The position numbers were made by a program, and so were the translations under genes. Source: JBOFSR01 sp051651645 (GTDB lineage: Bacteria; Spirochaetota; Spirochaetia; Treponematales; Treponemataceae). From it: DNA of 21,500 nucleotides. Below the pieces are notes generated by a model. It ran no database searches, had not been told where the DNA came from, and saw nothing but the letters and a program-made list of their open reading frames with translations. The stretch lies in the NCBI GenBank assembly GCA_051651645.1, contig JBOFSR010000098.1, positions 1-21,500 of the forward strand. Direction: 5' to 3'. The first letter of the stretch is position 1. Every line of letters starts with the position of its first letter. Shown here one piece after another: positions 13,717 through 20,677 of this stretch.

Positions 13717-14886
13717 ATGGAATTAAAAAAAACAGTTAATATTGATATGAAGCAATATGGCATGGTCATTGCCCTTGTTGCAATCTTCATTTTATTTTAC
13801 ATTTTATCAGGCGGGCGAAATGCCTCTCCTGTAAATATTAATAATCTTGTTATGCAAAATGGCTATGTAGTTATTTTGGCAGTGGGAATGCTCTTGTGCG
13901 TTTTAACGGGTAATATCGACCTTGGCGTCGGATCTGTTGTGGCGTTGTGCGGAGCAGCCTCTGCAATTCTTGTAGTTGATATGGGTGCTCCCGTTTTAGT
14001 TGGATTTTTGGCAGCCCTTGCCGTTGGTGCATTAAGCGGAGCCTTTGTTGGATTTTTTGTCTCACAATTAAAAATCCCTCCATTCGTTGTTACCCTTGCA
14101 ACAATGCTCATCGGACGCGGCCTTACTTACACGCTGCTTAAAGCCCAAACAAAAGGGCCAACTCCTCCTTTTTATAACTTGATTGGCGTTGGCTTTGTAC
14201 CAACAATCAAAGTGCCATTTTCAAACGGAACAATTGACCTTATAACAATCATGGTTGCCGTTATTTGCACCGTTTTAATTATTTTCTCAGAGCTAAAATC
14301 TCATGCCACAAAAAAGAAATACGACTTTCCGCTCAACCCACTTTGGCAAGTTATCGCCAAAGAAGCGATCATCCTTTTTGTCATGTGGTTTTTCTTGTAT
14401 AAACTTGCTCGAAATAACGGCATTCCAAACGCACTTGTTTTAGTTGCAATCCTCGTCGGAATTTATCATTTTATTACCACGCACACCGTTGCAGGGCGTC
14501 AAGTATACGCACTCGGCGGAAACGAAAAAGCCGCTCGCCTTTCTGGAATTAACACAAAGCGAGTATTTTTCTGGGTTTATATGAACATGGGACTTTTATC
14601 TGCCGTTGCAGGCATTGTGCTTTCTGCTCGAAACGGATCGGCAACCCCAAAAGCTGGCGAAAACTTTGAGCTCGATGCAATCGCTTCTTGTTACATTGGC
14701 GGAGCTGCAGCCTCTGGTGGCGTTGGTACCATTATTGGAGCGGTCGTTGGCGCAATCATCATGGGTATTTTGAATAACGGCATGTCGCTCATCGGCCTTT
14801 CCACCGACATTCAAAAAATTGTCAAAGGTGCCGTTTTGCTCGGAGCTGTAACTTTCGACATTCTGTCAAAACGCAAAAAAGTATAG
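13717..14886 (+). CDS. gguB: Sugar ABC transporter permease GguB
   Basis: This is the integral membrane subunit (389 residues) of the BPD_transp_2 family, expected to form a homodimeric channel with GguA and ChvE. Hydrophobic helices begin at about residue 13 (MVIALVAIFILFYIL) and continue through the protein. Family marks include GNIDLGVGSVVAL (about 65-77), KIPPFVVTLATMLIGRGL, VYALGGNEKAARLSGI (the cytoplasmic loop that contacts the ATPase) and GGAAASGGVGTIIGAVVGA. A hydrophilic insert with helices around residues 185-245 makes it somewhat longer than RbsC/XylH-type permeases of about 320-350. The Shine-Dalgarno AAAGGAG is clear. Third codon positions favour C over G. A terminator-like hairpin lies 27 bases after the stop. 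Confidence 0.93.
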   Translation: MELKKTVNIDMKQYGMVIALVAIFILFYILSGGRNASPVNINNLVMQNGYVVILAVGMLLCVLTGNIDLGVGSVVALCGAASAILVVDMGAPVLVGFLAALAVGALSGAFVGFFVSQLKIPPFVVTLATMLIGRGLTYTLLKAQTKGPTPPFYNLIGVGFVPTIKVPFSNGTIDLITIMVAVICTVLIIFSELKSHATKKKYDFPLNPLWQVIAKEAIILFVMWFFLYKLARNNGIPNALVLVAILVGIYHFITTHTVAGRQVYALGGNEKAARLSGINTKRVFFWVYMNMGLLSAVAGIVLSARNGSATPKAGENFELDAIASCYIGGAAASGGVGTIIGAVVGAIIMGILNNGMSLIGLSTDIQKIVKGAVLLGAVTFDILSKRKKV

Positions 14887-14913
14887 AGCAATACTAAAAA
14901 TTTTCTGGGTGTT

Positions 14914-14944
14914 ACGGTTTTGCAAACCGTCGGGCTTTCTGTTT
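14914..14944 (+). terminator. Probable terminator of the chvE-gguAB operon
   Basis: ACGGTTT-TGC-AAACCGT (14914-14930), a perfect 7-bp stem with a 3-base loop, is followed by CGGGCTTTCTGTTT, which is T-rich but broken. It is the best terminator-like hairpin in the window, though the tail is imperfect. Confidence 0.5.
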
Positions 14945-14994
14945 GTATAAATTTGAAAATACTGTATTTTAAATCAGTATTTTCAAATTTATAC
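14945..14994. repeat. Perfect 20-bp inverted repeat
   Basis: The arms 14945-14964 and 14975-14994 are exact reverse complements, separated by TATTTTAAAT. The arms start GTATAAATTTG. It directly follows the operon terminator and no T run follows on either strand. It may be a back-up bidirectional terminator, or the relic of a mobile repeat. Confidence 0.85.
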
Positions 14995-15127
14995 CACGCC
15001 AATCCCTAACGCATATGAATTATAAAAACTATCGACTATAAAATTTCTTTAATCAGTAACTTACAGTCTTTTTTTGATCTAAAACATTAGATAACAATGC
15101 TTGTTCTAGGTCAACATGCATTAATAA

Positions 15128-15161
15128 TTGTTTATAGATTCGCTTACAAATCTATAAACAA
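15128..15161. repeat. Perfect 13-bp inverted repeat
   Basis: TTGTTTATAGATT (15128-15140) and AATCTATAAACAA (15149-15161) are exact reverse complements around the loop CGCTTACA. No T run follows. Its role is unknown. Confidence 0.75.
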
Positions 15162-15263
15162 AATTGACAAAAAGAAAGCAGACAAATACCAATATGAAAA
15201 AAAATGTGAAAATATAGAGGTAGATACTAATCTCGTCTTAATCCCTTTAAATCAGGTCAATTT

Positions 15264-15294
15264 TTAAATGATCTTTTTCATTTTATATCTCCTT
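15264..15294 (-). other. Orphan ribosome-binding site with five-codon ORF MKKII
   Basis: On the minus strand AAGGAG (15294-15289) stands 7 bases before ATG (15281-15279), and the frame reads MKKII then TAA (15266-15264). The start resembles that of exported proteins, including MKKIIF of the ChvE gene here. No continuation is found in other frames, so it is probably the stump of a lost gene. Confidence 0.35.
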
Positions 15295-15314
15295 ATAATT
15301 TATTTAGCTGTACC

Positions 15315-16017
15315 AGTTAAATAAAAATGAATAAAATTAGGTATGCAAAAGAGTAGAATTAGCAAATAAAAACTCATTGTATATTTTGTATTAGGTGTAA
15401 CAGCATGAAGTGCAGGAGTAAATTTTAAGAGTGCTGTTTTATATTTTCATCGGCTGAAAGAATTAATTTTTCAATAGCTACACAAGCGTCTACTAAATTT
15501 TCTGGTGAAATAGAGGTTGATGAAAGTTATTTTGAAGAATACGATAACAAACAAAGTTTGTACGGGAAAAGAGAACGAGGTGCTGCTGATAAAATTCCAG
15601 TTTTTTGATTTTTAAAACGTGGTCGTAATGTTTATCTCTGTATCGTAAATAACACAACAGCAGATGCTTTGCCCTCTATTATTAAGGAGAAGATTATTCC
15701 AGACAGTATTGTGTGTTGCGATTCATATGTAAGTTACGGTAAGCTCAAAGCGAGTAGATTTAAGCATGAGGGAATCGATCACATAAAAATTTTGCAAAAG
15801 GGAAGAATCAGATTGAAAATTTTTGGAAATACATACAAGTACGTTAGGCTAAGAGACACTTACGTAAAAACCAGTTTTTTAATTTAACAGATTTCCCAAA
15901 GAGCATTTTCATTTATGCATTCGAAAGTATGATTGAAGATTTAATAACAAAACGATTATAATCGTATGGAGTTGCAAACCAAAGTTATAATTTAGCTAAA
16001 AAGGTGCTGTTTTAACT
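15315..16017. mobile_element. Possible extent of the IS1016-like element
   Basis: AGTTAAA (15315-15321) and TTTAACT (16011-16017) could be remnants of terminal inverted repeats. The 703-bp span suits IS1016-type elements of about 700 bp. The match is short and AT-rich, does not extend inward, and no target duplication is evident, so the ends are tentative. Confidence 0.25.
15343..15961 (+). pseudogene. IS1595-family (IS1016/ISXO2-like) transposase, decayed
   Basis: Joining three frames gives a nearly full-length transposase of about 205 codons. It begins MQKSRISK (15343). A TAA at 15367-15369, where Gln would fit, is followed by KLIVYFVLGVTA and a TGA at 15406-15408, where Arg would fit. The frame slips by one base near 15466-15472, and GEIEVDESYF, the start of the DDE-type catalytic core, follows. 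Another TGA (15606-15608) replaces Gly in VF-FLKRGRNVYL. The next part, DSIVCCDSYVSYGKL with FKHEGIDH, is the second acidic block. A further frameshift near 15795-15802 leads to NQIENFW, the family's third block, then a TAG and RHLRK...FPKSIFIYAFESMIEDLI to TAA at 15959-15961. At least four stops and two frameshifts mean that it is inactive. Confidence 0.88.
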
Positions 16018-16604
16018 TATCTGGTACAACCACAAACTTTTTTATCAAGATAGCCAGTGTCTTCAAGGTATTTTCGGCGGGTCATGACAAGAGAGATAAG
16101 TTCTTGATACATATCATAATTTGCATCAAGGGCAATTGGAAAAACATAGTATTCTGTTTCATTACAGTAGCGCTCAATAAATTTTTTATCGGTGACAAAA
16201 CCCAGTGCAATCATATTGCTGATGCGATCGGCCGTTTTAAGCACCTTCGCTTTGGCACTTCCCTTGCTAGAAATCCCACGCAAAAAATTATCCTTTGTCT
16301 GCTCGCTTTTTCTGCTCACTTCTAGCACAAGATCATAAACCTGCGATGCATCGGAATCAATATTCAAAATCAAATTACGATCAAGATCAGGGATATCCTC
16401 AATAACATCATGAATAACAGAGGCTTTCAAAAGCACGCTATCGATATAGCCGTAATCAATCAAAATTCCCATGGTGTCAATTTGATGGCGAAACATATTT
16501 CCACCTGCATGACGAGATTTTCCAATGAGTTTTGTTGCAATTTGCATATACGGAGCAACAGAAATGCCACTCAACATAAGCATTGCAGAATGATCCATTT
16601 TCAT
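16017..16604 (-). CDS. Small HD-domain protein, probable (p)ppGpp hydrolase
   Basis: This is a 195-residue cytoplasmic protein resembling the hydrolase domain of Rel/SpoT enzymes alone (Mesh1-like small alarmone hydrolase). Residues 32-70 run HAGGNMFRHQ ... KASVIHDVIED and residues 123-131 read KTADRISNM. The HD metal ligands are His40, His65-Asp66 and Asp126; the catalytic pair is Glu69-Asp70, and Asn130 matches the DRxxN motif. I recall the streptococcal Rel equivalents as His53, His77-Asp78, Glu81-Asp82 and Asp144. No synthetase, TGS or ACT domain follows; the protein ends with CGCTR. A Shine-Dalgarno AAGGA stands 6 bases before the ATG. It lies 45 bases behind valS on the same strand, so the two are probably co-transcribed. 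Another HD-type phosphohydrolase function cannot be excluded. Confidence 0.8.
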   Translation of the reverse strand: MKMDHSAMLMLSGISVAPYMQIATKLIGKSRHAGGNMFRHQIDTMGILIDYGYIDSVLLKASVIHDVIEDIPDLDRNLILNIDSDASQVYDLVLEVSRKSEQTKDNFLRGISSKGSAKAKVLKTADRISNMIALGFVTDKKFIERYCNETEYYVFPIALDANYDMYQELISLVMTRRKYLEDTGYLDKKVCGCTR

Positions 16605-16649
16605 CTGCTATCCTTTGCCGATTTTTATCTATCAGCCTCTGATTTGGTT

Positions 16650-19367
16650 CTACAAGCCTGAAAGATAAAACGAAAGTTTTTCAACTCGGCGTTTTGCACT
16701 ACTCAGTTTTTCTTTTTCTTGCTCGACCACATTTTTTGGTGCATTTTTTGCAAAATCTCCTGAAAGTTTTGATTCAAGCTTTGCAATAAAAGCTGATTCT
16801 GTGTTAATTTCCTTCGTAAACCGAGCAACCAACTGCTCTACATCAAGTCCCTCTTGCGTTAAAATAAACGCTTCAAAACCCTCGCCAACAGTACCAATCG
16901 ATTTTTGTGGTTTTTTGCTTACAAAATCAATATGAGCAAGCCCCGCTAAAAGGCACAAAACCTCCGTTTTTTCCTTGCAAACCTCCGCAAAACTCCCTTC
17001 ACTGATGAGTAAGGCACAGCTCATTTTTGCATCAGGAGCTATCGCACACTCAACGCGCAACGCTCGAAGCTGGCGAACCACCTCTTGTAAGATACTAAAT
17101 CTTTGCGATTCAATCAAATAATCACGTTTTTCCGTATATTCAGGATACGCACACGAAATGAGCATTTCACTTTTATTCTCAGCATCGGTTGCTTTATTTT
17201 TATATAAAATTTCTGTAGGAAGTTTTTGATAAATTTCTTCAGTTACAAAGGGAAGGTACGGATGAAGCAGGCGTAAGCTCTCTTCTAAAATATGCAAAAG
17301 CACGGTAATCGCACGATTTTTTTCATGATCATCGCCATGTCGAAACGAAAGCTTTGTCGCTTCAACATACCAATCACAAAAATCATTCCAAAAAAACTCA
17401 TACAAGGCTTGAGCCCCGTCATTATAGCGATAATTCTCAAGTGCAACAGAAACAGCCTTTGCACAATAATTTAAACGTGAATAAATCCAGCGATCAAGCT
17501 CGGTAAGTCCGCTACTATCACCTCTTTCCGTGCAGCCATCAAAGTTAATTGTAATCAAATCACGCCCATCAAGATTGAGCAAAATATAGCGCGACGCGTT
17601 CCAAATTTTATTAGCAAAGCGACTACCCAACTTAAAAGATTCATTGTCGATTAAAATATCTTGCCCCTGTGCACACAAAAAACCAAGCGTAAACTTTAGT
17701 GCATCCGAGCCATATTCATCAATAATTTCAAGCGGATCAAGCCCATTCCCCAGAGACTTACTCATTTTTCGTCCCTTTTTGTCGCGAACAAGCCCGTGAA
17801 TATAAATATCCTTAAAAGGAACCTGATTTGTAAACTCCAAGCCAGCCATAACCATGCGACTAACCCAAAAAAAGATAATGTCATACGCGGTAACAAGGGC
17901 GGACGTTGGGTAAAACGTTTCAAGATCTGACGTTTTTTGCGGCCACCCAAGCGTAGAAAACGGCCAAAGCCAGCTAGAAAACCACGTATCAAGCACATCG
18001 CTATCTTGTGTAAGATTTTCACTCTGACATTTTGGACACGACTGCGGCACCTCTCGAGAAACAATCATTTCACCACACACACAGTACCATACGGGAATAC
18101 GATGACCCCACCACAGCTGGCGGCTAATGCACCAATCACGAATGCCCTCCATCCAATGGCTGTACGTATTTTCCCATTTTTTGGGATAAAAGATGATTTC
18201 ACCTTTTTTCCATGCAGACAAAGCTTTATCAGCGAGAGGCTTCATTTTAACAAACCATTGCTCGCTTAAAAATGGCTCAACAATCGTGCTACACCGATAA
18301 CAATGCCCCACCGAGTTTTTAATTTCTTTTTTTTCTTTGAATAATCCGATTTCTTCCAAGTCAGCCAAAACAGCTTTTCGAGCCTCTTTTATAAACAAGC
18401 CTTGATATTTTGCAGGAACTTCAGCGTTAAGCGTTCCATTTGTGTTTAAAATATTGATTACAGGAAGATTATGCCGTTTACCAACTTCCCAGTCATTAGG
18501 ATCATGAGCAGGAGTGATTTTTACCACACCCGTCCCAAAATCTTTTTCAACATAGGTATCAGCAATAATTGGAATAGTTTTATCAGTTAAAGGAAGCTTT
18601 ACGTTCTTGCCAATCAAGTGCTTATAACGCTCATCTTCAGGGTGAACAGCAACCGCCGTATCGCCTAAAAGCGTTTCTGGCCGCGTCGTTGCAATTTCAA
18701 GCCGCTCATTTTGCCCTTCAATTTCGTAAAAAAGATGATACATAAAATTATTTTTTTCTTCATGCTCGACTTCATCATCAGCAAGTGCCGTACCACAGGA
18801 GGAGCACCAGTTGACAAGATAATGCCCGCGGTAAATCAGCCCCCGCTCATACAAGGTTACAAAAACATCACGAACCGCAACCGAAAGCCCCTCATCAAGC
18901 GTAAAACGCTCTCGACTCCAATCAACGCTCGCCCCAATTTTTTTTAACTGCTTGGTTATAATTTCGTGATGCTCATTTTTCACATCCCACGTTTTTTTAA
19001 TAAAATCTTCACGCCCCAAATCATGCCGAGACTTTCCCTCAGCCTTTAAGCGACGCTCCACAACATTTTGCGTTGCAATGCCGGCGTGATCAGTACCAGG
19101 AACCCAAAGTGTATTCTCGCCTTTCATGCGATGATACCGAACAACAATATCTTGCAGGGTATTATTAAGTCCATGCCCCATGTGAAGAACGCCCGTAACA
19201 TTCGGTGGCGGAATAACGACAACAAACGATTTACTTTTCTTAGTTGAGTGAATGGGAGATTTTTCATCCGATTTTGGCAAAAAATAGCCCTCGTTTTCCC
19301 AGCGAGCGTATATTCTATCTTCAAAATCTTTTGGATTGTACGCTTTTTCTAACTCAATACCTTTCAT
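16650..19367 (-). CDS. valS: Valyl-tRNA synthetase
   Basis: ValRS charges tRNA-Val. The 905 residues are a normal bacterial length. The class I HIGH motif is HMGH (62-65), preceded by VIPPPNVTGVL, and KMSKS is at 534-538. The inserted editing domain (about 190-350) contains TTRPETLLGDTAVAVHP and TPAHDPNDWEVG. WWGHRIPVWYC and the following CVCGE...CPKC pairs belong to the catalytic-core insertion. The anticodon-binding helical domain covers about 600-790. A C-terminal coiled coil (about 845-905, NVVEQEKEKLSSAKRRVEKLS) completes the protein. Shine-Dalgarno GGAGG lies 4 bases before the ATG. The gene runs opposite to the neighbours on both sides and is probably followed in the same transcript by the HD protein. 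Confidence 0.97.
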   Translation of the reverse strand: MKGIELEKAYNPKDFEDRIYARWENEGYFLPKSDEKSPIHSTKKSKSFVVVIPPPNVTGVLHMGHGLNNTLQDIVVRYHRMKGENTLWVPGTDHAGIATQNVVERRLKAEGKSRHDLGREDFIKKTWDVKNEHHEIITKQLKKIGASVDWSRERFTLDEGLSVAVRDVFVTLYERGLIYRGHYLVNWCSSCGTALADDEVEHEEKNNFMYHLFYEIEGQNERLEIATTRPETLLGDTAVAVHPEDERYKHLIGKNVKLPLTDKTIPIIADTYVEKDFGTGVVKITPAHDPNDWEVGKRHNLPVINILNTNGTLNAEVPAKYQGLFIKEARKAVLADLEEIGLFKEKKEIKNSVGHCYRCSTIVEPFLSEQWFVKMKPLADKALSAWKKGEIIFYPKKWENTYSHWMEGIRDWCISRQLWWGHRIPVWYCVCGEMIVSREVPQSCPKCQSENLTQDSDVLDTWFSSWLWPFSTLGWPQKTSDLETFYPTSALVTAYDIIFFWVSRMVMAGLEFTNQVPFKDIYIHGLVRDKKGRKMSKSLGNGLDPLEIIDEYGSDALKFTLGFLCAQGQDILIDNESFKLGSRFANKIWNASRYILLNLDGRDLITINFDGCTERGDSSGLTELDRWIYSRLNYCAKAVSVALENYRYNDGAQALYEFFWNDFCDWYVEATKLSFRHGDDHEKNRAITVLLHILEESLRLLHPYLPFVTEEIYQKLPTEILYKNKATDAENKSEMLISCAYPEYTEKRDYLIESQRFSILQEVVRQLRALRVECAIAPDAKMSCALLISEGSFAEVCKEKTEVLCLLAGLAHIDFVSKKPQKSIGTVGEGFEAFILTQEGLDVEQLVARFTKEINTESAFIAKLESKLSGDFAKNAPKNVVEQEKEKLSSAKRRVEKLSFYLSGL

Positions 19368-19389
19368 AATTCCTCCAAAAGAATAAGTT

Positions 19390-19412
19390 CAATTAGGTTT
19401 TACCCATAATTG
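19390..19412 (-). other. Hairpin in the valS leader
   Basis: In the transcript CAATTA pairs with TAATTG and GGT with ACC, with a 2-base bulge and a 3-base loop, a little upstream of the Shine-Dalgarno sequence. It is short and AT-rich; I see no T-box specifier or antiterminator sequence around it. Confidence 0.3.
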
Positions 19413-19429
19413 CTTATATAAATTACCTC

Positions 19430-19458
19430 ATTATATAAGGGCTTTTTAAAAAAAACAA
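19430..19458 (-). promoter_or_regulatory. Promoter of valS
   Basis: Read on the minus strand: -35 TTGTTT (19458-19453), a 17-base spacer and a perfect -10 TATAAT (19435-19430). It predicts a leader of about 56 bases carrying the GGAGG ribosome-binding site. Confidence 0.65.
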
Positions 19459-19546
19459 TATCTTTTATCCGTTTTAAATAATAAAATTATCCGCTATTAA
19501 AGAAAATAAAAATCAATTTTTTATAGAAATGTGCAAAAAAAGACAG

Positions 19547-19552
19547 TATATT
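19547..19552 (+). promoter_or_regulatory. Possible -10 box of msrAB
   Basis: TATATT stands 6 bases before the ATG at 19559. No -35 match is found 16-18 bases upstream, so the call is weak. The gene has no Shine-Dalgarno sequence. Confidence 0.3.
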
Positions 19553-19558
19553 TTAGTC

Positions 19559-20509
19559 ATGAAAACAATATATCTTGCTGGTGGTTGTTTTTGGGGAACA
19601 GAGCATTATCTCAAACAATTAAACGGCGTTACAAAAACAAGCGTTTGCTATGCTAACTCAATAATCGCAAACCCCACGTATCGTCAAGTTTGCCAAGGGA
19701 TAACAGAGGCGGCTGAAACCGTTGAGGTTGAGTACAATCCGCAAGTACTGTCTCTTGGGTTTTTGCTCGATATGTTTTTTTTGTCGATAAATCCTGTATC
19801 ACGCAATCAGCAGGGAAACGATCATGGAACTCAATACAGAACAGGCATTTACTATACAAGCGAACAGGATTTTATTGTCGCAAAAAAATCGCTCGAGGAG
19901 CTGCAAAAAAAATATTCTGATCCTATCGCCATTGAGGTTTTGCCGCTAAAAAACTATTACCCCGCAGAAATCGATCATCAAGATTACCTTGTTAATAATC
20001 CGCAAGGTTATTGTCATATTTCGCCGTCGTTATTTGCTATCGCGAAAAAAGCCAAAGACAATTCCCTTTTTTATAGAAAGAAAAATCAGGAAGAATTAAA
20101 AAATCAATTGAGTACCGTTCAATATGAAGTAACACAAAATAACAAAACCGAAGCACCGTTTGAAAATGAATATCATGCAAATGAGGAGCAAGGAATTTAT
20201 GTAGACATCACGACAAACGAGCCTTTGTTTTTATCAACAGATAAATTTATCTCAGGATGCGGCTGGCCGAGTTTTTCAAAGCCAATTCATTCCACATCAA
20301 CTGTGATACGCGATGATTTTTCGCACAATATGGTTCGCAAAGAAGTTCGCTCAAAAATTGGCGACAGTCATCTTGGGCATGTTTTTACTGACGGACAGAA
20401 AGAGACAGGAGGCTTACGATACTGTATAAATAGCGCCGCTCTCAAGTTTATCAAAAAAGCTGATATGCAAAAGGAAGGCTATGGCGAATATCTTGACTAC
20501 TTGAGCTAG
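19559..20509 (+). CDS. msrAB: Bifunctional peptide methionine sulfoxide reductase MsrA/MsrB
   Basis: This repair enzyme reduces both S- and R-methionine sulfoxide in oxidised proteins. The MsrA domain (1-155) opens with the catalytic GGCFWG, nucleophile Cys10, and continues with NPTYRQVCQG, AAETVEV and GTQYRTGIYY. The MsrB domain (about 180-316) has GIYVDITTNEPLF, SGCGWPSF (Cys234, probable resolving Cys), GDSHLGHVF and RYCINSAAL (Cys289, catalytic). The CxxC zinc pairs seen in some MsrB proteins are absent. I chose the ATG at 19559 because MsrA proteins start just before GGCFWG; an in-frame ATG at 19529 would add KRQYILV-type residues without family support. No signal peptide is seen from the chosen start, so it should be cytoplasmic. 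A structure of Treponema denticola MsrAB exists, as I recall. Confidence 0.94.
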   Translation: MKTIYLAGGCFWGTEHYLKQLNGVTKTSVCYANSIIANPTYRQVCQGITEAAETVEVEYNPQVLSLGFLLDMFFLSINPVSRNQQGNDHGTQYRTGIYYTSEQDFIVAKKSLEELQKKYSDPIAIEVLPLKNYYPAEIDHQDYLVNNPQGYCHISPSLFAIAKKAKDNSLFYRKKNQEELKNQLSTVQYEVTQNNKTEAPFENEYHANEEQGIYVDITTNEPLFLSTDKFISGCGWPSFSKPIHSTSTVIRDDFSHNMVRKEVRSKIGDSHLGHVFTDGQKETGGLRYCINSAALKFIKKADMQKEGYGEYLDYLS

Positions 20510-20603
20510 AAGTCTCCTATTGCTGAACTGCCATTCATATTCTTCGATTGAAAACAAAGTATTTTTTAACAAGGCCGTTTAAGCAAAAAAACATAAAAAT
20601 ACA

Positions 20604-20632
20604 TTGACTGTTAGATATTTTTTTTATATTTT
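20604..20632 (+). promoter_or_regulatory. Promoter of the small exported protein
   Basis: TTGACT (20604-20609) is followed by TATTTT (20627-20632) at 17 bases; an overlapping TATATT (20625-20630) is a better -10 but is only 15 bases away. A leader of roughly 40 bases would follow. Confidence 0.5.
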
Positions 20633-20638
20633 AGGGTT

Positions 20639-20655
20639 ACTTAACAATGTTAAGA
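20639..20655. promoter_or_regulatory. Operator-like palindrome at the transcription start
   Basis: ACTTAA-CAATG-TTAAGA, with the inner CTTAAC-AAT-GTTAAG perfectly symmetric. It covers the predicted start of transcription and matches the ACTTAA-N5-TTAAGT site at 4169-4185. Confidence 0.4.
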
Positions 20656-20677
20656 AAAAACAAATAAAGGATGTTAT

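Larger units (their letters stand above)
14995..15342. other. Gene-poor intergenic scar
   Basis: I see no convincing gene in these bases. They contain a second perfect hairpin (15128-15161), an open frame of 56 codons (15097-15267, plus strand) without a ribosome-binding site, and on the minus strand an orphan ribosome-binding site and start codon (15294-15264). The region ends at the decayed transposase. Confidence 0.6.

Noticed and set aside
14945..15060. Minus-strand peptide YNSYALGIG next to WYKF, like the end of a beta-barrel outer-membrane protein
   Set aside because: A frame change is needed to join the pieces, there is no longer coding stretch upstream, and most of it is the inverted repeat.
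15097..15267. Open frame of 56 codons on the plus strand starting MLVLGQH
   Set aside because: There is no ribosome-binding site, an in-frame stop lies just upstream, the 13-bp hairpin lies inside it, and the protein is not recognisable. It is probably chance in AT-rich DNA.
14887..16016. CRISPR array or prophage attachment site in the gene-poor scar
   Set aside because: There are no direct repeats with regular spacers, no integrase gene, and the nearest tRNA is 12 kb away.
19368..19429. T-box or other tRNA-sensing leader before valS
   Set aside because: The leader is only about 56 bases; it has no specifier loop, T-box sequence or terminator-antiterminator pair. Only a small AT-rich hairpin is present.
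19529..19558. Ten-residue N-terminal extension of MsrAB
   Set aside because: MsrA proteins begin only a few residues before GGCFWG; the extension has no family support and no ribosome-binding site.
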